NCBI RefSeq assembly: GCF_964355755.1
Contig: NC_092675.1
Location: 20,040,912-20,104,911 of the forward strand
Length of the DNA stretch: 64,000 nucleotides
Source: Antedon mediterranea
Taxonomy: Eukaryota > Echinodermata > Crinoidea > Comatulida > Antedonidae
Reading direction: 5' to 3'
Both the position numbers and the translations under genes were made by a program. Below the pieces are notes generated by a model. The model saw nothing but the letters and a program-made list of their open reading frames with translations, searched no databases and was not told where the DNA came from. Below are positions 1 through 12,000 of the stretch, piece by piece. How positions within the stretch are numbered: position 1 is the first letter of the stretch; each line of letters starts with the position of its first letter.

Positions 1-337
1 TCTAATATAATTAATAACATTAATAATAGTAGTCAATTCAATTGTTGAATAATATTAAATTTAGGCAGGGCAGAGGCCTTCTACTACCACTGGCGAGACT
101 AGGCTAGCTAGGCCTACTAGCCTAGCTAGGAGGCATTACTTACCAGTTTTGTTGGTGCCGGTAATAGGGAAAGAGGGCGGTACCAACTGGGCTAGTTAGG
201 CATGTCCCACCACTAGACCCTGCCATCATCATGCCGAGTCAAGTAATAAGGGAATCATAAGCCTCAGTAGGCCTCGAGTCAAGTATAGAAACGATGTCAA
301 CGCAGTTCTAATTGGTGGTCCGTGGGTTAAAATTCAA
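1..337. other. Non-coding start of window
   Basis: No coding exon is recognisable here. The stretch holds several AGGCCT and CTAGGC palindromic words (about 85-130). It is probably intron 1 or upstream DNA of TM9SF3, because the signal-peptide exon of that gene is not seen anywhere before 3069. Confidence 0.5.
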
Positions 338-2638
338 GGCGCTAGTTCCGTTTCGCACCTGTTTTTATTTCGACTTCCTTTTGACTCCAAATTGTTAAGC
401 AACTTATTGTGAATACCACACCTTAAAATTGGGCCTCATAAGTACTTTTATGAAGAAGAATCACATAAAAAGTAACAAATAAATCCTTAAATTGCTGATT
501 TTACAGACATGTTTCTCGCATACCGTTCGCCGCGATTACTCGAAGTTCAATATTTTCGTTTCTATGGAGCGCCAAAAGAGCAACAACAATAGATGGTTAA
601 AACCTCAGTGGAATGCGTCTTCTTTTAATGCATTTATTATTGAAATACACGTTTAATTTTAATATATTTTGTCAATAAAAATGCTGTAACATTTTACTGC
701 TAATAATTTGCTGTTTTCAAATAGCAACCAACCCTAGGCCTAAGAGTAAGACTAAAGACTAAGAGGCATATTATTTAGATTAAGGTATACCCCTACAGTA
801 CATGTAATATGATGATGAATTTGTCGATTTTCATTCCTAAAAGCTCCTGCAAAAACCATGTACAGTACAGAAAGAAATTACTGCTTCGTATCTACGCGTA
901 GGCTTTCGTAGGTAGATCGTAGGTAGAACGTAGGTCATTGTTCTCTCCTACGATGTATTGTTTGTAGCCTACGATGTATTGTTTGTAGCCTACGATGTAT
1001 TGTTCTCTCCTACGATGTATTGTTCGTAGCCTACGATGTATTGTTCTCTCCTACCTACGATGTATTGTTCGTAGCCTACGATGTATTGTTATGAAATCTA
1101 GGCTACACCTCGATAGTAGGGTGGTTCGTAGAAGCATGGACAATGCAAACAAACAATGTATTGTTTTGCTAATTAAAATCCTACCTAAAGATAGTAGGTC
1201 AATTTTTGTAGCCGCCCTACGCATCGGTTATCCTAATTTGGACGGAAATCCGCCGACGAAACGACATCGGGCGGGTGGACCTCAGCTCACGTAGAGAGAG
1301 TCGAGGCTAGGCCTAGCCTGTTTCGGCGGCCTACACTATAAATTATTTATTCCTACCTTGTTGGGTTAGCGAATTATAAAAACAACGACACCAAAATATA
1401 TGCAAAATAAATATATATTCCATATTAAGATTTAACATACATAAATAGGCCTTTTTTAAAATGATTACGACATGTATAAAGAAAAAGGCCCGACCAGAAT
1501 TTGGAGGGGAAAAAACATGTGAGCTGAGCACAGTAGTTTAGAGAGAGAGTATTATGTTTCATGTCATGTGACACAAAATCCAGGTACACGATCTTAATTA
1601 CTGTTTTATCGTCGTCCAGACGGTAGCCACCCTCTCGTCGAGCTCGTACTGAGTAAAAAAAACATGTGAGAGATTGCGGTAAGCAGAGAGTATCGCGTTT
1701 CATGCCATGTGACCAAAAAAAAACTAGGTCTGTATTAATTACGGTCTTCTGTCGGCAGTCTTTTTGAGCGACCGATTGAACGTCCTGATGCTATATTTAG
1801 AATGAATTGTTTACGATCTTTTTTTCTCGGCATCGTTTCTGGATGGGACGTTCGCTATATTATGTTTATTAGTTGGCCTGTTCGTTGCGGTTCTCCTGTG
1901 TTGGATCGTGTCTCTCTCTACGTTATACATCGTGGGAAATTTATATTTATATTCGCCGTTGAGTAGGTAAACACGCACGAAGGAAAATATTACGATTAAA
2001 AAATATTATTTATTTTTTATTAATTTACAACTTTGTCCTCCGCCAATTAAATTTAACACATTAATTTCACACATTACTTCACTAAGAACATCGTAGGGTT
2101 GTTTATTTAGGTTACGAACTCCCTACGAAGTTCAGAACGTAGCTCATTGAAAGTTGTTTATTGAGGTTACGAAGCCAAACAATGGAACCTACGAAGCCAA
2201 CAACGTAGCCTACGTTCTATCTACGAAGCTACTTCGTAGGTAAAGTTGCAGTATTTTCTTTCTGTACTGTACAGTATCAACAGTAATATTTTTGTTGCAT
2301 TGACATTGACAAAATATGATAAAATTGAACGTAATTTTCACCAATAAATGCATTAAATATACGAAATTTACTGAGTTTTTAGCCCTCTATTATGATTGCT
2401 CTTTTGGCGCTCCATAGAAACAACAACATTGAACATGGAGTATGCGAAATTCACGAACCGATGTGCGAGAAACACGTCTGTAAATTCATCAATTTAAAGG
2501 ATTTATTTTTTACTTTTTGTGTGATCTCCTTGGTAAAAGTATTGTTGAGGCCTAATTCTAAGGTGTGGTAATCACGATAAAGTTACTTAACTAATTTTGA
2601 GTCGAAATAAACGACAGGTGCGAAACGGAACTAGCGCC
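338..2638. mobile_element. Inverted-repeat DNA transposon with 8-bp target duplication (host of a nested element)
   Basis: The ends are long inverted repeats: roughly 338-575 on the left and 2400-2638 on the right, about 80 percent alike by eye and both starting GGCGCTAGTTCCG. The element is flanked by a perfect 8-bp direct repeat, AAATTCAA, at 330-337 and 2639-2646. With the nested element (863-2269) and one TA removed it is about 0.9 kb and has no transposase frame, so it is non-autonomous. An 8-bp duplication fits hAT, P or Merlin; the GGCGC terminus fits Merlin best, but I cannot confirm this. It lies upstream of the first visible TM9SF3 exon. Confidence 0.85.
863..2269 (+). mobile_element. 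Tc1/mariner-like non-autonomous element, copy 1
   Basis: The ends are CAGTACAGAAAGAAA and its complement, with the TA dinucleotide duplicated at 861-862 and 2270-2271. CAGT ends plus a TA target are the hallmark of Tc1/mariner elements. It is 1,407 bp and has no transposase. Subterminal DNA near 950-1090 is a tandem run of the word CCTACGATGTATTGTT. Two diverged internal direct repeats starting CATGTGAG lie near 1516-1600 and 1662-1735. Short open frames here (for example 995-1294) are chance frames over these repeats. Confidence 0.88.
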
Positions 2639-2646
2639 AAATTCAA

Positions 2647-3068
2647 TACGTATAATATGATTTTTATTCATTCATAGTAAATTAGTAAAACATGATTGAT
2701 CCGACGACGAGCTGGATGCCTTGTGTAGTAATGAGGCTATGGCCCAAGGATTGACTCTTTACTTGGCAATTTTATTTTTTATTTTTACTCTTTTGTAGGT
2801 CTTATTTTATTTCCTTTACTCATCATCTTTACTCATCATTTGCCTAGAGGGATGTTTCTTTTCAGGTTTACGAGGGCCGGAAGCCTGATCTTCTCAATTA
2901 GCAATGTTTACATTTGTGATGGACCATCACAATGCAGTTGACGTCTGTTCCTCTAATGGCATATGTACTGTTGTAGCACTAGCCTAACCAACATAAATAT
3001 TAAAGAGCATTAAATTAGGCCTAGTTCCATGTCTGTTGGTTAATATAATTGTATGGTTTTCTTTACAG
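2647..3068. other. Non-coding gap before first visible TM9SF3 exon
   Basis: This stretch ends in a pyrimidine-rich tract and the acceptor ...TTCTTTACAG at 3059-3068. No start codon followed by a signal peptide was found, so it reads as intron. Confidence 0.5.
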
Positions 3069-6000
3069 TACAAAGATAATGAAGAAGTAGTATTATGGAT
3101 GAATACGGTTGGTCCATATCACAACAGACAGGAAACGTATGGCTATTTTTCACTACCTTTCTGTAGAGGGCCTAAAGAGAGCATTAGTCACTACCATGAA
3201 ACACTAGGTGAAAATTTGCAAGGTGTTGAATTGGAGTTCAGTGGTCTTGACATTGATTATAAAGGTGTGTAGCCTACCACAGTATATTTAAATTGCATGG
3301 TACTTTTGTAGGTACAGGTGTTCGTTCGTACCAACTGATACTACAGTACCGGACAGAATTATTGCAGATTTTGAACGCATTCAACGCATTGTTAAAGTGT
3401 TGACAACGCGTTGAAACTGCGTTGTCCGTTGGCGTTGAAAGTGTTGAGTTCGTTGAACTGTTTATTCAACCAACACAATGTGTTGCGTTGAGTTTGCGTT
3501 GAAATAACGAACAATCGGATTCGTATGGTATTTACAGATTGCCAGTGTGTATTAGTAGTAGTAGTACAATAGTATAAAATACAGTATTACAAATATTTAA
3601 GAAAACAAACATAATGTGTATTTTTCCGCGGAAACCTAGCTTAATATATTACACTAGCCTAGGCCTACTACTAACGAGTAGGCCCCGTGTGTATATGAGC
3701 CGCGTCTGCCATCACAGTTAAAAGTAGTGGTCATGTCCTCAATTACTGTGTGCCTATATTAACTGGAGTATTAAATACCAAAGTTAAGGCGGCGGTGAAT
3801 CTTGGAGGCTAGGTCACATCGTAATTAATTTCCAAACTAAAAACTTCGCAGTACTGTACTACATTTTTCTCGATTATTTATAAAAACAACGTAGCCTACA
3901 CCCGCCGCCATGGAAGGCAACAATACACCACCAACATAACGATCCAGCATGGTCGTCGGACGTCGTCCTTTTCACGCATGCTTTTCGTGACGTGAGGGAC
4001 GAACTGATCGAAAGGTGAAGAGTTCATTCATTATGAAATAACGCGTAATAATTAAAAGGGAAAAAATCGTTTAGTTTTATTATTATCCATAAATATATCA
4101 TTATCATGTATTATATTATAAATTAATTATTGTGATGCCTAACGTAACCCATGCAGAGAAAAGCGTTAAATATAATAACCAAGAAATAGGAATGACCAAT
4201 TTGATGACAATAGGCAATGTTAGGCGTTTTCTTTAAAATCAAAACCTGTGCCATACCATATTATTCACGCCAAGGTGTAACCCACAAATATTTGAATAAC
4301 CAAACAATTCAGAATAAAGAACCACTTTATTCTGATGCAAGACAATATATTATTACAGGCGAGGTTTAGGCGTTTTCTCTTTAACATACTATTGTTTCTT
4401 AATATAATTATATTGGCCTCCTCCTGAAACTGTATGAATGGGATGGGAGTTGCGAGAATATGCGAGCGAACAGCCAACATTTTAATCAGTTTACAGTGTG
4501 ATGCTTTTCAAAACGCGCAACGTTTTCAACGCGTTCAACGCTATGGGATTCAATTGTTTAACGTCGTCAATGAACGGTCAACGGGTTCAACACATTCAAC
4601 ACGCTCTATTGTTAACGTATTCAAAACGCTTGTTGTACTTAAAAATGTAATGTTGTTCGATTTATAAAGATTTAAATTGGTTCATGGATGGGTGTCGGAC
4701 ACGTCAATTTTTTTAGTTCTTTCAAATTACATTACAACAAACAATGGGACAATTATAAAATAAAAACCAAAATAGAGAAACAATATTTTAACTTTATCTC
4801 TTGAATCTCGAACAGCTAAAAAATGTAGGCCTAAATAAAATTAATTACTTCGTCGTCATTAACGATCGTTAAATACGTCATAACACACGTGGTGTTTTTC
4901 TTGAGGAAACCAGGGTGGCGGCCTCGTGTGTTGATGTCAGTAATTTCCACGTTGTTTGATTTTACGACGTGAGATCGTGTTTTCCCCCGGAAGGCCTACA
5001 GTACAGTGTTAACTGTTAGACTTGGCATCGACCTTATTATTCGATGTTTTCCTTCACTAAACACTGGGAAATATCACTGTGTGTTTTATTTGGTAACTGT
5101 CCGTTCAATACTTAAAAATATATCTAAGCTTCAAATATATTTTATTTATATTAAAATATCTGGTAGTGACTGCCGATGGGTATTTTGCCTGTTGTTGTTA
5201 CTGATCGTTCAGGCGTGCAATCGGCCAGTCTAGTGCTGCAGCAGCTAGCGTTGAAATAACTAATTGTTTACTTGACATGCTGATAATGACTTTCGTTGAA
5301 TAAACAACTAAACGTTGAAAGCCGTTCAACGCAACGCAAACACAACGCAACGACAACGTGTTGAATGCGTTGGGATTTTTGCAATAATTCTGTCCTGTAC
5401 TGTATCAACATAATCATCACAAACCAGACTCATAAAGTAGTTGCTTAACTTTTTGATAAGTCTAACAAATTATTAGGTTCAAGCTTGTTGTTTATTGCTA
5501 GTGAGCAGGCCTTGTCTTTTGAAAATTATAGGTGTGCTACAAATTGCACTCCTCAATACATTCAGTGGTGCTGTAGGTGTGCTGTTTGTATGTTGGTGTG
5601 TAGAAGTTGACCAAATTTAAGCATGTTGTAAATCGCACTCCTCAAGGACAGTTTAGGAGTGTGTTAGGTGAGTGATTGCAATCGCTCACTTCAAAAGAAA
5701 AGGCCTGAATACATTTGTTACACTCCTTTATGTTTTACAGTTGATTTTCCTCAAACTAAGTATTGCGAAGTTAAAATCACTGAAGATAAACTAAAAGCAT
5801 TCATCTATGCTGTGAAGAATCATTACTGGTATCAAATGTATATTGATGATCTGCCAATATGGGGTAAGTTGCAATTCTAGTCTCTCTTCCCAACCTCTTG
5901 TAATAGGGACTTTACGAAACATGACTGGAAGCCACAGAACGGTACTCATGAATAAATTATGCATTAGCTTTAACAAAGTGGGCGGAGCTTAGCGTGAAAT

Positions 6001-9000
6001 TCCGTCTCCACTTTTAGAGGACAATGAAGTTGCCATTTTCCTGTTTACAAAGATAATAATATACATATAACCTTAAAATACAGTTGAAACACTTAAACGT
6101 GGAAATTTCAGAACTTATTGGGTTAAAATGGCTGTGTTAAAACCAATAAATGCGAGGCTCCTAGCTAGGAAGGTTAGGCCTATGCTGTTCTACCAGAGCC
6201 AGGCGATTCAGAAGAGACAGGGGAGGGAGAGAGATACTGTCGGTCGTCTTCGCGCAAGGGTTCATAACTAATAAACGGCTATGTTGACTGTATATGATTT
6301 TACGCTTTAGCGAACACAGGATATTCGTCGTCCTCCCTTAACCGTCGTGTTTCGTAAAGTCGTTATTGTCTGTGTGGATATCATGTTTGAATGTATAGAG
6401 TAGAGCCCCTTTTTAGAGAAACTTTGTCCAGAAGGTTTCTTCTTCATTTGTGGTGTTCTATTGTTTTTTAAATTGTAAAATTTATATAAACATTACAATA
6501 ATAATCAACCTATTTGACTTCCCATAGGAATTGTTGGAGAGATTGACGAAGGCGGACAAGATTTCTACATATGGACACACAAGAAATTTGATATTGGTTA
6601 CAACAATGATCAAATTGTTGATGTTAATTTAACCAGTGAGGTCAAAGTTAAACTAGAACCAAATATAGAAATACCTTTCACATACCAAGTACAGTGGAAA
6701 AAATCAAATGTTCCTTATGTCAAACGTTTCGATAAATATCTCGATCCTAACTTCTTTCAACACAGGGTAAGAATATTTATTTATAAGAACTTATAAAATA
6801 GGCAGTGTTACTTTTAGTTTTATTATCATTATTATGCTTACTGGCGTTGTGTACAGTTACTGTTATCCATACTTATATACAGGCATACTCAGTAAAGCCC
6901 TTTTCTATGGAATACCTCTATTACTGTATTAAGCCTTGTCTACACTATTAAACTTTATGTGAAAAAAAAATGTGATGTGCCCATATATGGACATGATACA
7001 TGCACATAACATAACATGAAACAAACAAGAGGAAATATATATATACTGTATATAACACCTTTTTGAGGAAAAACTTGGGTCCTGAAGTCACCTTTGTTAG
7101 TGATCTTTACGATTAAATTATCTCCATGCCTTTAAAAAAATGGAAATTAAAATCAACCAAATTTGAAATAAAGCACTTTTTAGTGTGCATCACAGTGCTT
7201 CAGTTAGTAAAAACAGAGAATTAAGCAAACCCTTTATTGTCATACAAAAAAACAAGTGCATTACTGTATTACCTAATCCTGTTTGAATTATTTCTATTTC
7301 AGATTCATTGGTTCTCTATATTCAATTCTTTTATGATGGTAATCTTTCTGGTCGGTCTGGTCTCCATGATTTTGATGAGAACACTACGTAAAGATTATGC
7401 ACGTTACAGTAAGGATGATGATCTTGACGACATGGTTAGTATTATTCATTCATTTTTCTTGTAATTCTAACAAGGATACAGTTTTTTAAAGTATGAAGCT
7501 ATGTCTACACTATCAAACTAGTTTGACAAAAGAAGTGTGATGTGGTCATATATGGTAGTGATATGCATAAATATGGTAGTGATATGATATTAAGTCGAAG
7601 ATGCTCTCCAGGTGGAATGCCATCCTGAGATGAGTAGTAGTAATTAGTCTTGATTATTTCATTTCATTTATATGTACTTTTTACTTTCTATGGACCAGAG
7701 ATTCCGAAATAAAAGATTGAATGAATGAATATCATCATGTCCATATTTAGGCACATTTTTGTCACATAAAGTTTAATAGTGTAGACAGAGCTTTAGGTTA
7801 TGTGGCAAAATTTGTTACGTGACAGATCTTTCAACTGTTAGGAGGTTATAATGAGGTCTGGGTGCTGGATAAATTTGACAAAGTTAGTGCTGTAAATCAT
7901 TCTCATTTCATCCTTGTATTACGTTTTCAAATTATCTGTTTTAGGAAAGAGATCTTGGTGATGAGTATGGTTGGAAGCAAGTTCATGGAGATGTGTTCAG
8001 ACCAGCATCCTATCCAATGTTCTTCTCAGCTTTGATTGGAAGTGGGTATCACATCTCAGCTGTTGTCTTTACTGTCATTATGTTTGCTATTACTGGACAT
8101 TTATATGAAGAGTAAGTGGAATATATTTGCACATAGTCACCATTCACACCAAGGGAAAATATTAAAACGTTTTACTCCTTATTGACTTAGTAAGTGAAAT
8201 ATATCACTTAAGTGTGATTGGTAAATACAGCCACATGCCTTGTGATTAAAATGTATGAATGACTGTTAAATTCATGCATTAAGTCTATGTTTTTACAACA
8301 AATCTCCCCTTTCTGTTACTGATTCTGCATAAAATATAGCTATAGACAGCAAACGTGTATTAAACATTATTTTCTTAAAACTGAATATTTTTTTCTTATA
8401 CAAAGACAGGCCTAATGTTGTTAAAAATGTATTTAAAACACCTGTAATCCATTTATATTTTTTTTTCTTAGGCGAGGCTCACTATTAGGCACATCAATAT
8501 TTGTATATGCAGCAACATCACCAGTGAATGGATATTTTGGAGGTAGCCTCTATTCCAGAATGGCAGGTTAGTCATCCATACTGTACTCATGTGTAATTTA
8601 AGTTGGGGAAGCCCCCAAAACCAGCTTGTTTATTACTACAAATCTAGGCAAATCACTAGGATGTTTTAGCAATAACAAAGTTATGTTTTAATAGCCAATC
8701 AACTCCTAGTATTCTTTCTGTGTTAAATCAGTGGTTTGGCAGCAACAGTGTATTGGTCTTTGCGCAAGAATTCCAGAAATACAAACTCTGGGAATGTTTG
8801 ATTTTTTGGTAAATTTGTTTATACCAATCAGGATTCGCATGACTAACAGTCAGAATATTTCCGTTTTCCTAATGCTCTGTCTACACTTTCAAACTAGTTT
8901 TATCAAAAAAGTGTGATGTGCCCAAATATTGAAGTGACATGCTTAAATATGGTAGTGACATGCTTAAATATGATAGTGACATGACATCATGTCCATACAG

Positions 9001-12000
9001 TACAGAAAGAAAATACTGCAACTTTACCTACGAAGTAGCTTCGTAGATAGAACGTAGGCTACGTTGTTGGCTTCGTAGGTTCCATTGTTTGGCTTCGTAA
9101 CCTCAATAAACAACTTTCAATGAGCTACGTTCTGAACTTCGTAGGGAGTTCGTAACCTAAATAAACAACCCTACGATGTTCTTAGTGAAGTAAGGTGTGA
9201 AATTAATGTGTTAAATTTAATTAGCGGAGGACAAAGTTGTAAATTAATAAAAAATAAATAATATTTTTTAATCGTAATATTTTCCTTCGTGCGTGTTTAC
9301 CTACTCAACGGCAAATATAAATTTCCCACGATGTATAACGTAGAGAGAGACACGATCCAACACAGGTGAACCGCAACGAACAGGCCAACTAATATAATAA
9401 ACATAATATAGCGAACGTCCCATCCAGAAACGATGCCGAGAAAAAAAGATCGTAAACAATTCATTCTAAATATAGCATCAGGACGTTCAATCGGTCGCTC
9501 AAAAAGACTGCCGACAGAAGACCGTAATTAATACAGACCTAGTTTTTTTTTGGTCACATGGCATGAAACGCGATACTCTCTGCTTACCGCAATCTCTCAC
9601 ATGTTTTTTTTACTCAGTACGAGCTCGACGAGAGGGTGGCTACCGTCTGACAACGATAAAACAGTAATTAAGATTGTGTACCTGGATTTTGTGTCACATG
9701 ACATGAAACATAATACTCTCTCTACTGTGCTCAGCTCACATGTTTTTTCCCCTCCAAATTCTGGTCGGGCCTTTTTCTTTAATATACATGTCGTAATCAT
9801 TTTAAAAAAGGCCTATTTATGTATGTTAAATCTTAATATGGAATATATATTTATTTTGCATATATTTTGTTGGTTTCCTAGCGTAGGTGTCGTTGTTTTT
9901 ATAATTCGCTAACCCAACAAGGTAGGAATAAATAATTTATAGTGTAGGCCGCCGAAACAGGCTAGGCCTAGCCTCGACTCTCTCTACGTGAGCTGAGGTC
10001 CACCGGCCCGATGTCGTTTCGTCGGCGGATTTCCGTCCAAATTAGGATAACCGATGCGTAGGGCGGCTACAAAAATTGACCTACTATCTTTAGGTAGGAT
10101 TTTAATTAGCAAACAATACATTGTTTGTTTGCATTGTCCATGCTTCTACGAACCACCCTACGATCGAGGCGTAGCCTAGATTTCATAACAATACATCGTA
10201 GTAGGCTACGAACAATACATCGTAGGTAGGAGCGAACAATACATCGTAGGAGAGAACAATACATCGTAGGCTACAAACAATACATCGTAGGCTACAAACA
10301 ATACATCGTAGGCTACAAACAATACATCGTAGGAGAGAACAATGACCTACATTCTACCTACGATCTACCTACGAAAGCCTACGCGTAGATACGAAGCAGT
10401 AATTTCTTTCTGTACTGTATATAGGCACATCACATTTCATCATAAAAGCTTTAGCCCATGTGTGAATGGGGAATACAGCCACTGGACATTCTAAATAAGT
10501 TCTTGTTATGGTGTGCCAATTTTTAATTACTTGCCCTTGTTTTTTGTTTATTATCAGGTAAAATCTGGATCAAACAGATGGTACTGTCTGCATTTCTTCT
10601 ACCAACACTTGTTTGTGGCAATGCATTTTTCATCAATTTTATAGCTATTTATTATCATGCATCAAGGGCAATTCCTTTTGGAACAATGGTAAGATAATCC
10701 TCATTACCTTTTACAACCATATCATAATTATACATTATGGAAAATGAGAATTAAAATACCATGTATAGTAATTAATATAATAATTAAAGATAGTATTAAT
10801 AGAAGCTGTCTCTGATCCAATATTAACTGCAGGGACTGTGGGAACTAGTACAACTGGTGTTTTTTAATGGCCACAAATCCTGTCTTTGTTGCGAATAAGT
10901 TGAGAAATTTCACTTGCATGATAAACTGTTTGCGTATGGAAATATGCGTTTTTTTGTTCTCTTTCTATTATTTTTACCTTGCAATTTTAAATTATAATGA
11001 GCCTTTAAACAAACAACTATGTACATAACCGCTGAAGTTACTAAATTCCACAAAACAAAATGCTGATAGTTAATATTTTTGTTGTGTTTTTTCCCTCCAT
11101 ATTAACATTATTTTCTTTCTGTGGTTAGATTGCTGTAGCATGCATTTGCCTGTTTGTCATCTTGCCTCTGACCCTGGTCGGAACCATTGTTGGGCGGGCA
11201 ATTGCTGGACAGCCAAATCATCCATGTCGTGTCAACGCTGTACCTAGGCCACTTCCAGAGAAGAAGTGGTTTATGGAGCCGTTTGTCATCATCATGTTGG
11301 GTGGTGTGCTGCCTTTTGGATCCATTTTCATTGAAATGTAAGTAGATATAAAAGGTTTAATATATTATATTCATGCAGGTATAAGCCCACCCTCTTGAAC
11401 ATCATGTCCAGTTTGGGGGTGGGATTTTAATGCTAGCAAATAAATTTCAATTTTGTATCTACCATTCATACATAAGTTGGATATTAAAGGGGCAAAAATT
11501 TAATCTAATACCCCTTTGACACCACCTCTTAAAACAAACCGGAGCGCACACGGGTGTATGTAAACTTCGAAGATATGAAAGAGGTATTATCGGTGAACAC
11601 TGTACAAGCACTTAAGCTAAATTATTGTATTTCACTTCAGTGACTTCAGTTTAAATCATTTGAATTTCTAATATTTTTTTTAATTTATTTTTTTCATTTA
11701 TTTGTAGGTATTTTATTTTTACATCATTCTGGGCCTACAAGATATACTACGTGTTTGGATTTATGCTGCTTGTATTTATCATTCTCATTGTGGTTACTGT
11801 TTGTGTTACAATTGTTTGCACTTATTTCCTCTTAAATGCCGAGGACTATAGATGGCAGTGGACAAGTTTCTTGGCAGCAGCCTCTACTGCACTCTATGTA
11901 TATATTTATTCTTTCTACTATTTTTTCTTCAAAACAAAGTAAGTAACACGTTTTAGTCTTGAACAGAATAGAATTACTCCCAGCTTTTAGTAATGAACTA

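Noticed and set aside
995-1294. 99-residue frame rich in LRCIV repeats
   Set aside because: Produced by the tandem ACGATGTATTGTT word in the transposon; copy 2 of the element does not preserve it as a protein.
1-3068. TM9SF3 first exon
   Set aside because: No ATG followed by a signal peptide and a phase-0 donor was found; the exon is most likely left of the window.
9550-9912. 120-residue frame
   Set aside because: Lies in the non-autonomous element; reading differs between the two copies by stops and shifts and matches no transposase.
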